NCBI GenBank assembly: GCA_949752795.1
Contig: OX457068.1
Location: forward strand, 57,787,582-57,851,581
Direction: 5' to 3'
DNA from: Hyperoodon ampullatus
Lineage: Eukaryota > Chordata > Mammalia > Artiodactyla > Ziphiidae
Length of the DNA stretch: 64,000 nt
The translations under genes and the position numbers were made by a program. Of this stretch, positions 10,152 through 21,978 are shown one piece after another (within the stretch, counting starts at the first letter, position 1; each line of letters opens with the position of its first letter). Under the pieces are notes generated by a model. The model saw only the letters and a list, made by a program, of their open reading frames with translations. It was not told where the DNA came from and did not search any database.

Positions 10152-13100
10152 TCACTGGGGAATCATTTGAGCCATGCATTGCAGGGAAGGAGAAGAGGTT
10201 GATGACAGTGGACTGGTCCAACTTATTCTTTCTTGATGACTTTTCTTAGAGTTTAATCCTCTAGTCTGGACCCTAATCGATCAATCATAGGTTTATATTG
10301 TAGATGCTGCTCTCCCTCCCTCTCCTTCTTTAAAACTTACCTCTGTCTCAGTCATAGTTCTAAATACGTGTTCTTGCTGCCTCCCAAGACTATAATAACA
10401 GACCCATGTTAGCACAGGATTGGGGGGTGGGTTGGTTCAGGGTCTCACCTCATCTCAGTCTTGACATTCTCCCCTCTTTATTGCCCCTTCCCATATACAC
10501 ATCATTTTCCAGTGTCTAGTAGTAATTCCAAACTTGTTTGATTTTTGTTACCAAGTCTTATGCCTGGCTCTTATCAGTGGACCCCAGTCTTAATCATATA
10601 TCCATTCCTCTGACTCCTTTAGAACCACTGTTTCTGGATAAATTATCTAACTCCCAAGAGTGGCCATTTGAAACTCCAGCCCAAGGACTGCAGATTTGCC
10701 AACTACTGAGAAATGCTTTCCTGATGCTGACTGCTTGACAATCAGTTTGTCCACCTAAATTTTACACATCATCTTCTCATCCTTCTCCAAAGTTGTGTTC
10801 TTCTTCCCTGTTGGGAGACCTTTTCATTTGTTTTAAATATCTCCAAAGTGGATGTCATGCTTGGATTATAACCTGTTGCCATATTCCTTTGGTATCTAGT
10901 TTTCAGTAAAGTCATTCTCACTATTATTTATGCAACTTAAATGGGAACCGGGGACCTGCTTTCTGGCCTTGCTTTCTAGTCCCCCCAGCCTCCTGAACTC
11001 AAGCTTTGTCATGTGATATGAAAATTAGAGGCCATCACCAGAATGACTGATTAGAAGAAAACTCACATATCTGTTGTACCTTGATGACAATGTGCCACAG
11101 AGTAGGTTAGGCCATGAGACAGAAACCGTCAAGACCTGAAAAAAGACCCACTAGGGATCCAGGTACATGGAACCTTGGGAAGCTCTCCTTCATGTGTAGA
11201 TGGGTAAGATGAGCACAGAGCCCTACATGGGGCTTCCTGGGATGCCCCACCATGCCTACACTCTCCAGACTTCTCCTTTATGCTCTAAGCATGTTTCTTC
11301 TTCAAAACGCACTGGTTCTGTTATCATACATGCTCTAATCCAGTTGCAAATAATAAAATTTACGACTAATTGTGGCTTGATGCACCACTGATGCTAAAGA
11401 TACTTAATAACTTTTCACAGAAAAGACCCTGAAATGAATGATGTTTAAATGGAACATTTTGCAAGGCTCTGAAGGCTGTAGATTGATGATAAAGGAGAAA
11501 GCATATGTATGGCTCTGTACCCCAGATGGGGTAAGAGGGCTTGGGGACAGAGGACTGGGCATGGAGGGGTTGCAACCGAGGCCTTCAAAGGAATGACTGT
11601 AACCACTGGAAGCCCTACTCTGCAATATCACTGCCTGACAAGCTCCCTGAATCAGTAAAGGACCATTGGTTTCTAAAGTCTCCTATTTATCCCCTCCAGT
11701 TGCTCCATCCCAAATCATTCTTGAGTTTTTCCTAAAACTTTTGATAAGTTTAGAATTGAACTCCTGTGACTTAGAGCAGTATTTTCTCAAGTGTGAAATG
11801 CTACAGATAATTTTAGGTAATGCACAAGTTTGGCAAATAAAATTAAATTACATAGTGAGAAAGTTATTCCCTTTTCAATTCTCTTTTCATCCTTCTGATG
11901 ATATAAAGGAGAAATTCTCAGTCTGGAACTGTACATTTTTAACACCTCTCTAACACTTCTTTTCTCCTTTTTTAGAAAAGTAAGTGCAGACTTGAAGCTC
12001 AGAGCCTTTGACAGGTAGTAGTATTTTCCCATAAATTAATAACATTATTTAATTATATTGTATTTATTTTCATACAATCGCCCTCTTATGGAAAGTAACA
12101 TCAGTCATGTATTTGAGATAATGAAGTCAAGTTTTCTCTTAAAATCAAACTTCTTATTTAAGAAGAATGGATAAGTTTGAAGAAAACATTAAATAAATGA
12201 TAGACAGTGGGTATGTGGCAGTAGGCATGGGAAAAATGTTGATGGTGACATGCAAATGACAGACTGGTAGCAAACATTGGCTTAGGTCATATTCCCAATA
12301 TTTCCACTGTGCTGCAGAATTTCTCTCTCTCTCACCTTTCCTGGCCTTTTTGCTCTCCTTTCATCCAAAATAATATTTCAGTTGAAGTGTACCTTGATTG
12401 ACTTGACAGTAAGTACACAAGCCCCTAGCATTGGAGCATTTTATGGTAGAGCTACAAGTATCACTAAAAGCTCAGGTATACACAAGGGAATGAGAAATTT
12501 AGCCAGGGGAAAGCCAGCAGCCTTTGCCTTCAGCACAGTGGAAGGTAGAATGTGGGTCGGGGAGGAAACATGTCAACACAGGATGGGGAATATTTTCCCC
12601 TTCCAGCCTCCACCTCCCCTCTTAATATCTACCATCACACAAAAGACAGGGAGAGGGGAAAGGGAGACCACAGCCCATGTATTTGGGTAATTGCTTTCTC
12701 AGTATGAAATGACATCTTCTTTTTATTTCCCTTACCCTCACCTAATACACCAGCATATTGTATTCCTCACACTGAAATCTGTGTGTATAAATCTTTGCAG
12801 GAACAGTGAGGCCTCGTTGGGTTTGGCTGTTGTTTCTGAAAAGAGTATAAGAGGACATCAAATGTAAGTGAATCAAGCCCTCAGCTAGCATTTAATTGAT
12901 AAGAACTAAAGCTAATATTAGATAACAAATAAATGGTCTGTTGCACAGGCATTTAATTAAACACCAAATTAATGCAGTAATGACCTACTGGAACTAACAG
13001 CCAGGAATGCTTTACTGCACGCCAGCATCTGGACGTTTTCACCTTCCAGTCCCCCTCCTCCTTCCCCCTCCTCTGCAGACAGATACATTATAAAGAAATA

Positions 13101-14100
13101 CATTCACTCATATCCTACGTCCTCATGTTTTCATGTCCTGACTCATCATGTGTAATAATCTATTTTACTCAAGGAAGCTTGACCACTTAGCTAACTCTCT
13201 ACTGAGTCTCCCCTATCATGTGTCCCAAACCTCAGCATCTGGGACTGTTTGAAATCCTGGTCTTGTAGTCCTTGGCTGATTACATGCTGCCTTGAAGATT
13301 AATTGCAGACAGTGTTTTAGATAATGGTCTCAGGGAAGAGCATGAAAAATTGTGAAGAAGAGTGAGGAGTTGATACAGGGTTTTGTCTGGACCTCTCCTG
13401 GACCTTTCAGTCATACAATAAAACATATATTAGGTAAAGGAAATGAGGAGATGGACTCCACGTAGATTTACTTCACTCATCCAGGTTGGCTTCTACAGGG
13501 CTCATCTGGGCCACGCTCATACTGTCTTGATGCTAACGCCTGTCCACTAGGTAGAGGTAAACCCTAGAGGCACTTCAAGAACACCTCTTCCATGCACAGA
13601 CTGCACACAGCCATGTGTACACTATATTCCTCTTTTGCTCCATGAGACTTTGAATCCCCCTCCTGGACACAGGGACAGAGCCTTTTCAGAGTCACCTTCC
13701 AAGGTTCTCTGTCTCCTAGTAACAAACTCACTTCAGTGAAGAAGCAATCTCTAGGAGCCAACAACCTATATCAATGCATTTTTCCAATTCTGGGCCTAAA
13801 AACCAAATGTAGGCAATTTTACTAGACCCAGGTCCAGTGTAGTCTAATTCCTCCTCTCTGAAAGCCAAGAAAGACAATTTTAGCATCTGGAGTACGTATG
13901 TACTTAGAAATGTGGGGTCTCCACCAATACATAATTCCTGAGTTAAGGGGTTCCGATATAGAATGAGGTTTTAATGAGTGTGGAGTAATTTGTTCCCCCA
14001 AACCACCACCTGCCCTCTTCTCAGACATGATCTTAAATCAAAATGATTTGAAAAAATGAGTTAAACTCCATTGACTCTAGCAAGAACAATATATAGTGAA
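10152..14100. other. Unique intergenic DNA with a conserved-looking block
   Basis: No assignable gene is present. The longest plus-strand frame (12382-12690, 102 codons) has no recognisable domain. A 63-bp segment at 12801-12863 is bounded by good splice-like signals (see findings). The AT-rich block after it, about 12868-13040, carries several homeodomain-type TAAT cores and could be a conserved non-coding element; this is inference from composition only. Confidence 0.4.
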
Positions 14101-14103
14101 AAA

Positions 14104-14115
14104 TCTATCTATCTG

Positions 14116-14153
<38 letters not shown>
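14104..14153. repeat. (TCTA)n microsatellite
   Basis: About 12 tetranucleotide units with a single TCTG variant near the start. Confidence 0.95.
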
Positions 14154-14159
14154 ATCATA

Positions 14160-14687
14160 GGTTTTAATGTTAGAGCCTTCAGGGCTCTCCTCTCTGCTTT
14201 ACCATACTCCATTCCTTTTGCATCACAATATCCCTCCCAATTCCACTCTATCTCCATCTCTCCTTTGGGATCTTCTTTCCCTCATCCTTCCCCAGAACTT
14301 CCCATGTGGATATTCATGCATTCCAGACCATTCGTACCCCTTGGGGTTAGGAGTCTGAAAGTCAATAGTAACTTCAATGATTTTTTTTGGATTAATTTCC
14401 CCTTTCGAGGATACTGAAAGGAGTAAATCTCTAATGGTGGAATATCCTGAAAAATTCAAGGTGAATAGGGGAGGTTTCAGAGGCCTGGAATATGGCTTTT
14501 TGGCATCTTTTAACATCATATGTGTTGCATTTTTCCAAGCAGTATTTGCCCTATGTGGGTGGGGGAGGCAGATTCAAGGGAATTGTTCCCTACAGCTTAT
14601 GGTACCATTGGATCCAGTGGCATATATGAAGTTCTCTGGATGACTTAATAAAAACAACAAATTTACTTTAGGGAAATGTTTAAATAC
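14160..14687. other. Unique intergenic DNA
   Basis: No gene or repeat is recognised between the two microsatellites. Open frames on both strands are under 100 codons and unfamiliar. Confidence 0.4.
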
Positions 14688-14757
14688 ATAGATAGATAGA
14701 TAGATAGATATAGATATAGATATAGATATAGATATAGATATAGTTATAGATATACAT
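14688..14757. repeat. Compound (GATA)n/(GATATA)n microsatellite
   Basis: A GATA tract turns into a hexanucleotide 'gatata' tract with one variant unit, ending against a DNA transposon at about 14758. Confidence 0.93.
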
Positions 14758-15108
14758 ATAGTCATTGCTCTGTGTTCAGAGGGGATTGGTTTCAGGATCC
14801 TCCACAGATACCAAAATCCACAGATGCTTAAGTCCCTCATATAAAATGGTGTAGTATTTGCATATAACCTAAGAACATCCTCCTGTACACTTTAAGTCAG
14901 CTCTAGATCATTTATAATACCGAATAAATGTAAATGTTATGTAAGTAGTTATAAACACAATGTAAATGCTATGTAAATATTTGCTTGTGCAGAGAAAATT
15001 CAAGTTTTGTTTTATGGAAATTTCTGGAATATTTTTTTCAAATTATTTTCAACCTGAGGTTGGTTGAATTTGTGAATGTGGACCCCACAGATATGAAAGG
15101 CCAATTGC
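14758..15108. mobile_element. MER2-like Tigger (Tc1/mariner) DNA transposon, non-autonomous
   Basis: The body 'ggggattggtttcaggatcc' and 'ataccaaaatccacagatgc' followed by 'taaaatggtgtagtatttgc' matches the MER2/Tigger-type non-coding element, as does the far end 'aggttggttgaatttgtg' with 'ggaccccacagatatgaaag'. The length, about 350 bp, fits MER2. No transposase is encoded. The element abuts the GATA microsatellite on its left. Confidence 0.75.
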
Positions 15109-16688
15109 ATATATAATATTTTTGTGTAAATATCTCACATATGCCCAACACCATGTTTTCTCATTACTGCATTAGTCCTAGGGTTTATTTTGCTATTAAA
15201 TGGATGAGTAAAAGTGATTTCTATAGGTCTTTTAATTTCCTAAATCTCTCTTCACATCAGTTGTTGCCTGTGATACTCTTCACATCTCTGTAAGATAAAT
15301 TGGACAGATGTTACCAACCCTTTTGAAATAAGCGTCTTAAGCCCAGGGAAGCTTAAAAATCACACCACAATTTCAGGCTGGAAATAAAGAAGAAACCTAT
15401 CTCCAGAACCAGATGTCTTTCCATGTCATCACATTATCCCTTGTCTTGAGAAGTTGCTGTGCACACAGTTGAAATAAACTGCCTGATAAATTTTAAAAAT
15501 AAATAAATAGATATTAAAGTTTCTCCTCCAATTTTTGTTCTTAAGTCATATGTTTTATCCCAGGATAGCAAATTGTTTACAAGCAATTACAGTAATTAAG
15601 CATAAATACACCCCAGTGAGGCAACTATTATTATCCACTTTTTAACAGATGGGAAAGCAGAAGTGGAGAGAACAGGAATGACCTGCACAAGGCCAAAGAG
15701 GGTGTCCGCCAGACACAGGAAGGGCCTGGAACCTCGGGCACCCCATGTTTGTCCTCTCACTTCTGGATGACCCACACTCCATAAAGAAAATTTGACTTGT
15801 AAAAAATGGAAAAGAGGATGAAGGTGGTTGGTAACAATGCCGGGGAGAGAGCTGCTAGAAGTAACAATGCAAAAGAGACATGGTTTGAGAGATGCAAAGT
15901 GACATAGCCTGATCCCTCAGAGGCATCTGAGACAATGTCCAGTCTCATCCTGGGGCAGCCCAGGGTTAGCAGCAAAGGCCATAAATGGAATACAAGTGTC
16001 TCCTCTCAGAACTGAGGTGGCCAAGCTTTTTCCAGTTCTGCATCTTTAGAATGAGCCTGTGCCCATAAAATGAAGATTACTGGAATCACAGAATGAGAAG
16101 ACATGTTCGTGATGAAGATACAATTGCCCTTTCTGAAGGGCTTTGTAATTTGTGAGTCAAATGTACAGTTGCATTAATATTAGCAAAATTACATCCAGGG
16201 GACAATGCTGAAAGACAAGAAGGCTAACTTCTCATGCTGCATCTTTCTGCCCATTATCACTTTTGACAGACAGTTTGAATTCAAGCAGAAAGCGAATGGC
16301 CAAATAGACTAAGACAGAAATGAAACAATGGCGTTAAGAGTTAACGAAAACAAATCTGAAATGAAAAGTTGACAAGTGAGGTTCATGTCACATTGCAGAA
16401 ATCAACAGTGAAGCCCAGACAAATAATTGCTTGATTTTTCTGTTGAAATATTTGGGAGATTTTTTTAAATATTATTTGTCATCACTTACTGAGATAAGAT
16501 GGATGCAGCATTCAGTAAAATGGGGTGGGAGGGGGGATTTGAAAGCCTCCCTCAGATAGCTTTATGAAGTTTTATGTTGTATAGGACAGAAAAGTATCCA
16601 GACACCCCATTTCTGAAGAAAAATAAATAGTTATTTATTTCAGGCACCATTTCTACAAAAATTTATATAGCCACCACATACCAGCCAC

Positions 16689-16690
<2 letters not shown>
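15109..16690. other. Mostly unique DNA with a MIR-like fragment
   Basis: A weak reverse-MIR fragment is readable at about 15625-15740 ('ttattatccactttttaaca' then 'gacctgcacaaggcc'). The rest is unique. The block around 16320-16500 is AT-rich and not repeat-like. No gene is recognised. Confidence 0.4.

Positions 16691-16746
<56 letters not shown>
16691..16746. repeat. (GA)28 microsatellite
   Basis: A perfect GA dinucleotide run of about 56 bases. Pure purine tracts of this length can form triplex (H-) DNA. Confidence 0.97.
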
Positions 16747-16749
<3 letters not shown>

Positions 16750-16750
<1 letters not shown>

Positions 16751-19563
16751 AACAGAAGGAGAGAAAGAGTACATGGCACTTCATAGTCAAAGTAAGTGGA
16801 CTGCACCCATCCCAGGGAGCCAGCTGAGAGCAGGATGTGTATGTGTCATCTCCAGTTTTCTCAGAAGCAAGAAGATATTAAGAAGCATATGTACTCTCTT
16901 TGAGAATCCTTTATACAGACATTTTGGTCAATATTGGAACAAGTGTGGACTGTCACTACCTGTGATTAGGTAACTTTAGTTAGTTCCAACAGATTCTTAA
17001 AACTTATTCAGGGAAAAAAGCCCAACTTACATGTCAGCTGAAATACACAATTCTAAGTCTTTGACATTGTGACACTCAGAACGCTCAAAAATTATTTTTG
17101 TTTTAGTAGCGTAGGCAACTAAACTTTCCTCTTTGACTCCCACCGCTCCTTAGATGTTTCTACATGCTACCAGAAAAATCAGCTGTTCAGGGAATAAGAA
17201 AAAGAATGGTGAGACAAATAAGACGATGAAGTTGTGTAGCCTATCACCAATTAAAGAAACATTCCCACTTAGTAATAAATCTTTACATGCTAAATAGAAA
17301 TAATGTCAAAGATCAAAATAGGAGTAAATAGGACAATACAGGGTGACTAGAATAATAGAAGTCAGCTGTTGGCTCTTTCATTTCTATTATTTTTCTGACT
17401 TATAATCATGATGTTTTAAATTCAGCACTGTGAATTCCAGTAAAACAAAGCCACCAGCCTAAATAAAGGAGTGAATGAATGAATAAGTGAATGAATCACA
17501 AGTAGTTTTATCTTTGCTCTATTCACACCAGCTAGGCAATTTAGGAGATTTATGTTTGAAAGCTGATCCCTGTCTCAGACTGTTCAGCTCTCTCTCCTCC
17601 CCTCACAACATGTGCCATATCAGTCAGCATTTGGTGGTGTCCAGGCTGAGACATTGTGTAATACTGTACAATATCTGGCAGGCAATATTAGGAAGCCAGA
17701 ATGGCCCCTTAGGCTATTATCACTCAGGAATCTGGGTTTGGGCTACTTTGATTTCCACCTTGTATCCTACCCACCAAATCAATTCCAGATAATAGGGGTC
17801 ATCTGTCATCAAAATGCTGGACATTGGTCTGCACAGCATGGTTCTCTCACATTTGAACACAAGTGGTTGATGAGTAATGGCATTGCTGCCTTCCAACACA
17901 CTGGAGAAGAACAGGCCCTTCTGGAAGAGATTACCAATCCTGGTGGTCAGAAGGTGAGCTATAGCTCCTGTTCCCAGGCCTGTATTTCAACAATATGACC
18001 AAGCATCTCTATTCTGTAAAGCTGGTCATCACTGAACACCTAGAAGAGAATAGTGCAATAAAGGGAGCATCTAATGACCTCCCCAGTTGATGAATCACCA
18101 AATTGCCAATATGACACTTGAGCAAAGTCACATATGTACTTTCTAGGTTTTCCCAGGCCCAGATTCCAGATCATGGGTCTGAATCAGGCTTACTATGTCT
18201 CAGACCTCTCTTTTCCTTTCCTGTTTCCATTCCTATTATCACTATGTGATACTAATGATTAGTATCACATAGTGACACCATTTATTTTCTGGACAACCAA
18301 TGAAATAAAACTCCTGTAGCAAGTTGTGACAACTATTTCTTCCAATCTCCCACTTTGACATCCAGAGGATCAAGGTGGTTTAGGACAGGGGTCACTGGCT
18401 AGATAATTATGAAGCTTTAATTGATTGATTTCCAAGACAGCTGCCACATTTTCTTTTGCTGGTCAATATTTTAAATGTCCTTCACACTCCTCTTGCCTAA
18501 AGAAAAATGATAGATAGTTAGGAAAATCAAAATTAACTTCTAATTAGAAAAAAACAATAAGGATTGATTGATTGATTGATTGATTGATCTATTTATTTAT
18601 CTTTGTATTTGATAATGAATACAAAAAAGGAGGGAGACTTTTTTTGTTCTTCTCTTTCTCTTACTGTCCTTTATGTCTCCATCTTCAAAAATATGAGCCT
18701 CAAATTCACTTGAGATACTAGTTTCTTTCATGGTTTTAGCAGTTCTTCCACCTAGACAGATCTATTCCTTTTCTCCAACCTGTGATAGAGAAAACATCAA
18801 GAAGATCTTCAGTAATTAGTCAATGTATTTGGGTGATTTGAGAATATACCACCTTTTATCATATAGTAGTAGTTCTCCCCAGGACATATGATATTAGTCA
18901 CAAGTCCTAATAGCCTAGGTGGATGGACTTTGTACTTAAGTGGATCCACGATTAACAGTGGTGTCATGTCCATGAACCTCAACTGAGAAAATAACCCCCA
19001 AATTTCCATTGCAGAGAGTGGTAGTCTTAATAAAATACCAATCTGACCCTGACCCTCTTCACTGAATGCTACCACGGATTTGCTGCTCAGAGGGGTACCC
19101 TGGCCCCTCAGGATCTGGCTCCTGCTTACCACTCAAGTCTCATGGCTCAAGGTTCTCTGACACTACTTTTGTGTAGCACGAACACCAAACTGCATGTAAT
19201 CCACTGCTCCTCCAACACCCCTAAACACTCGGCAGTACCTTCCACACTCACCATGCCACCTCTCACATCTACATCTCTGCCATGTTGAACCCTCCCTTCA
19301 ATCTGGTATGTGCTAAGTTTGTTCCAGATAAACAGCTTTAATGCACAGTGTATTTTCTGATTATGATTCCTTACCAGACAAAACTAATACATAATGTCAT
19401 GAGGTTTTCATTAAGAAATACTGAAGCCTGTTTTTTGTATAAAGTTGAAGTTTCTATATCATATGGATATTTGAATACAGAAGTAAACACCCTTAGTAAA
19501 AGTTTTCCTAAATGTAAAACCCTAAATAAATTTTATCAGATCACAGTTTGTAGAAACAGTTGA
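16750..19563. other. Unique intergenic DNA
   Basis: No gene is assigned. The longest open frames (17612-17998 plus, 128 codons; 18809-19132 minus, 107 codons) have no domain or motif I recognise. They could lie in an old, unrecognised retroviral remnant. A (TTGA)n tract lies at 18562-18588 and a perfect palindrome at 18239-18275. Confidence 0.4.
18239..18275. repeat. Perfect 37-bp palindrome (18-bp arms, 1-base centre)
   Basis: The left arm is tcactatgtgatactaat (18239-18256). The centre is one G, and the right arm (18258-18275) is its exact reverse complement. The next bases outward (a on the left, c on the right) break the symmetry. It is not at the edge of any repeat I recognise. Confidence 0.97.
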
Positions 19564-19564
19564 T

Positions 19565-19575
19565 TAAAAGTAAAA
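19565..19575 (+). repeat. Target-site duplication, left copy, of the first L1
   Basis: The 11 bases taaaagtaaaa recur exactly at 24820-24830, just after the L1 tail. A-rich target duplications are normal for L1 insertion by target-primed reverse transcription. The simple composition weakens the evidence a little. Confidence 0.65.
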
Positions 19576-19587
19576 AAAAAAAAAAAA

Positions 19588-20725
19588 ATGGCAGACTAGG
19601 AGGACACAGAATTTGCATCTCTGCACAACTAGGACACCTACCAGGCACCGGTGGGGGACCACAGATATAAGGGGATGAGAGGAACCCCCAGTTACTGGAT
19701 AGGACTTGGGGAATGAGTGGGGAGTGAAGGGGGAGGAGAAGTGGAGGTGGGACGGGACTGGGGCCCCTGAGGGGCGGCTGGGAGAGGGAAGGGACCCCAC
19801 ACCTGAAGAGGGAAATAAGGGGACCACTGGGAGGTCAGAGGATCAAAAGGGAGCATGGCCAGGTTTCCCTGCCCACTTGGGCCCCTGGGAGCCTGCTGAG
19901 ATCCCGGGCCTGATCCTCTGCTCACTGAGGCCCCCTCCAGCCACACGGGTCCTGAGGGAGTGGGAGGGAGGGAAGGGGGAGCAAAAGTAAAGGCCAGACT
20001 TACAGGACAGGCCACGCCTGAGGGGTGGCTGGGGGAAGGGAGGAGTTTCTACATGCAGCAGGACCCACACATGGTTAGGGGTCCAGCAGTGACAGGGGAG
20101 ACCCTGGCGGAGACACTGGGGGAAGGGTGCAAAGGAGTGGGCCAGTGCTTTCCCTGTTCACTTAGGCACTGAGGAGCCTGTTGGGCTCCTGGGCCTAATC
20201 CTCTGCCCTCAGAGCCTCCCTCCTACTTTACAGAGCCCAAGCCCCGACCCTACACCACCACCCAGGGCCCTACCTCTACACTTGGTGATCCCCTCTGAGA
20301 CCCCCTCCACCCGTGCTGGGCCTAAAATCCACCCAAACACCCTGACCCAGGGCCTTACCTCCAAACTCCGGAACTACACTCTCCACACATGCTGCCTCTC
20401 CCCTTCTGCACAGGTCCTAAGCAGAAGCGCTACCCCACGCTTGAACATGGCCTTGACTAGGCCCCACCCTCAAGGCCTTTTCCAGATGCATGGGTCCTGA
20501 GCCTAAGCCCCACTCCACACTCAAATGTCACGGCTGTCTAAGTTCCACCCCCTGCCTAGACTCTGCCCCCCATAGCCATAGCCAAGGCCTTTTTTTTTTT
20601 TTTCCTTCTTTTAGGTTAGGGTTCTGTTTTACCTTGCTGTTGTTGATTCATTTATATTTTTTCTAATAAATCTTTTATTTTTCTAAATTTATTTTATTTT
20701 TTATTCTTTGTTATTGTACTGCTCC

Positions 20726-20788
<63 letters not shown>

Positions 20789-21010
20789 GCCACACCATGT
20801 GGCTTGTGGGATCTTGGTACCCAGGCTGGAGGTTGGGCCCAGGCTCCTGTGGTGGAAGTGCCGAGTCCAAACAACTGGACTAATAGGGAAACTCAGACCC
20901 CAGGGAATATTAATCGGAGTGAGGTCTCCTGGAGGTCCTCATTTCACACCGAGACCCAGTTCTACCCAACTGCCTGCAAACTCTGTGCTGGATACCTCAG
21001 ACCAAACAAT
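19588..21010 (+). promoter_or_regulatory. L1 5' UTR (internal promoter region)
   Basis: In L1 elements the 5' UTR holds the RNA polymerase II promoter. This one is GC-rich compared with the rest of the window. It carries the text 'ccacaccatgtggcttgtgg' and 'aggctggaggttgggcccag' found in cetartiodactyl L1 5' UTRs. A (CT)n expansion of 53 bases (20730-20782) interrupts it. Whether any promoter activity remains cannot be told from sequence. Confidence 0.7.
20730..20782. repeat. (CT)26 microsatellite inside the L1 5' UTR
   Basis: A perfect CT dinucleotide run lies between the poly-pyrimidine part of the 5' UTR and its distal segment. Confidence 0.95.
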
Positions 21011-21183
21011 AAGTAAGACAAAAATACAGTCCCACCCATAAAAAAATAAATAAATAAAATGTTACAGGCAAAGGAGCAAGGTAAAAACCTACAAGAAAAA
21101 TAAATGAGTATGAAATAGGCAACCTACCTGAAAAAGAATTCAGAGTAATGATAGTAAAGATAATCTAAAATCTCAGAAACAGA

Positions 21184-21978
21184 ATGGAGAAAATACAAGA
21201 AACATTTAACAAGGATCTAGAAGAACTAAAGAGCAAACAAACAGTGATGAACAATATAATAACTGAAATTAAAAATACTCTAGAAGGAATCAAGAGCAGT
21301 ATAACTGAGGCAGAAGAATGGATAAGTGAGCTGGAAGGTAAAATGGTTGAAATAACAGCTGGGGAGCAAAATAAAAGAAAAAAAAGAACTGAGGAAAGTC
21401 TCAGACACCTCTGGGACAACATTAAATGCACCAACATTTAAATTATAGAGGTCCCAGAAGAAGAAGAGAAAAAGAAAAGTTCTGAGAAAATATTTGAAGA
21501 TACTGTAGTTGAAAACTTCCCTAACATGGGAAAGGAAATAGTCCAGGAAGCACAGAGAGTCCCATACAGGATAAATCCAATGAGAAACACGCTGAGACAC
21601 ATATTAATCAAAGTAAAAAAAATTAAATACAAAAAAAATATTAAATCAGCAAGGGAAAAGCAATAAATACTATACAAGGGACTCCCCATAAAGTTAACAG
21701 CTGATCTTCCAGAAACTCTGCAAGCCAGAAGGGAGTGGCGGGATATATTTAAAGTGATGAAAGAGAAAAAAACTACAACCAAGCTTACTCTACCTGGCAA
21801 GGATCTCATTCAGGTTCAATGGAGAGATCAAAAGTTTTACAGACAAGAAAAAGCTCCAAGAATTCAGCACCACCAAACCAGCTTTACAACAAATGCTAAA
21901 GGAACTTCTCTAAGCAGGAAACAGAAGAGAAGAAAAACACCCACAAAAACAAACCAAAATCAATTAACAAAATGGTAA
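21184..21978 (+). pseudogene. L1 ORF1 (RNA-binding chaperone) pseudogene
   Basis: L1 ORF1p is a trimeric RNA-binding protein that packages L1 RNA. The visible parts, in order, are: an N-terminal stretch with heptad-like coiled-coil character (for example 'EELKSKQTVMNNIITEIK'); the start of the RRM region ('VPEEEE'); and the C-terminal domain ('LQARREWRDIFKVMKEK'). One frame is kept throughout, but stops fall at 21439-21441 and 21664-21666. The frame ends with TAA at 21976-21978, which overlaps the ORF2 start by a few bases. The start is taken as the first Met in the preserved frame; the true ancestral start may lie upstream. Confidence 0.85.

Noticed and set aside
14104..14757. CRISPR-like or satellite array
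   Set aside because: The tandem units are simple tetra- and hexanucleotide microsatellites without spacers.
17612..17998. 128-codon plus-strand open frame
   Set aside because: No recognisable domain, no splice or promoter context, and ordinary base composition. A frame of this length is expected by chance in 64 kb.
20708..21016. 102-codon frame with a Ser-Leu repeat
   Set aside because: It is translation of the (CT)n tract in the L1 5' UTR.
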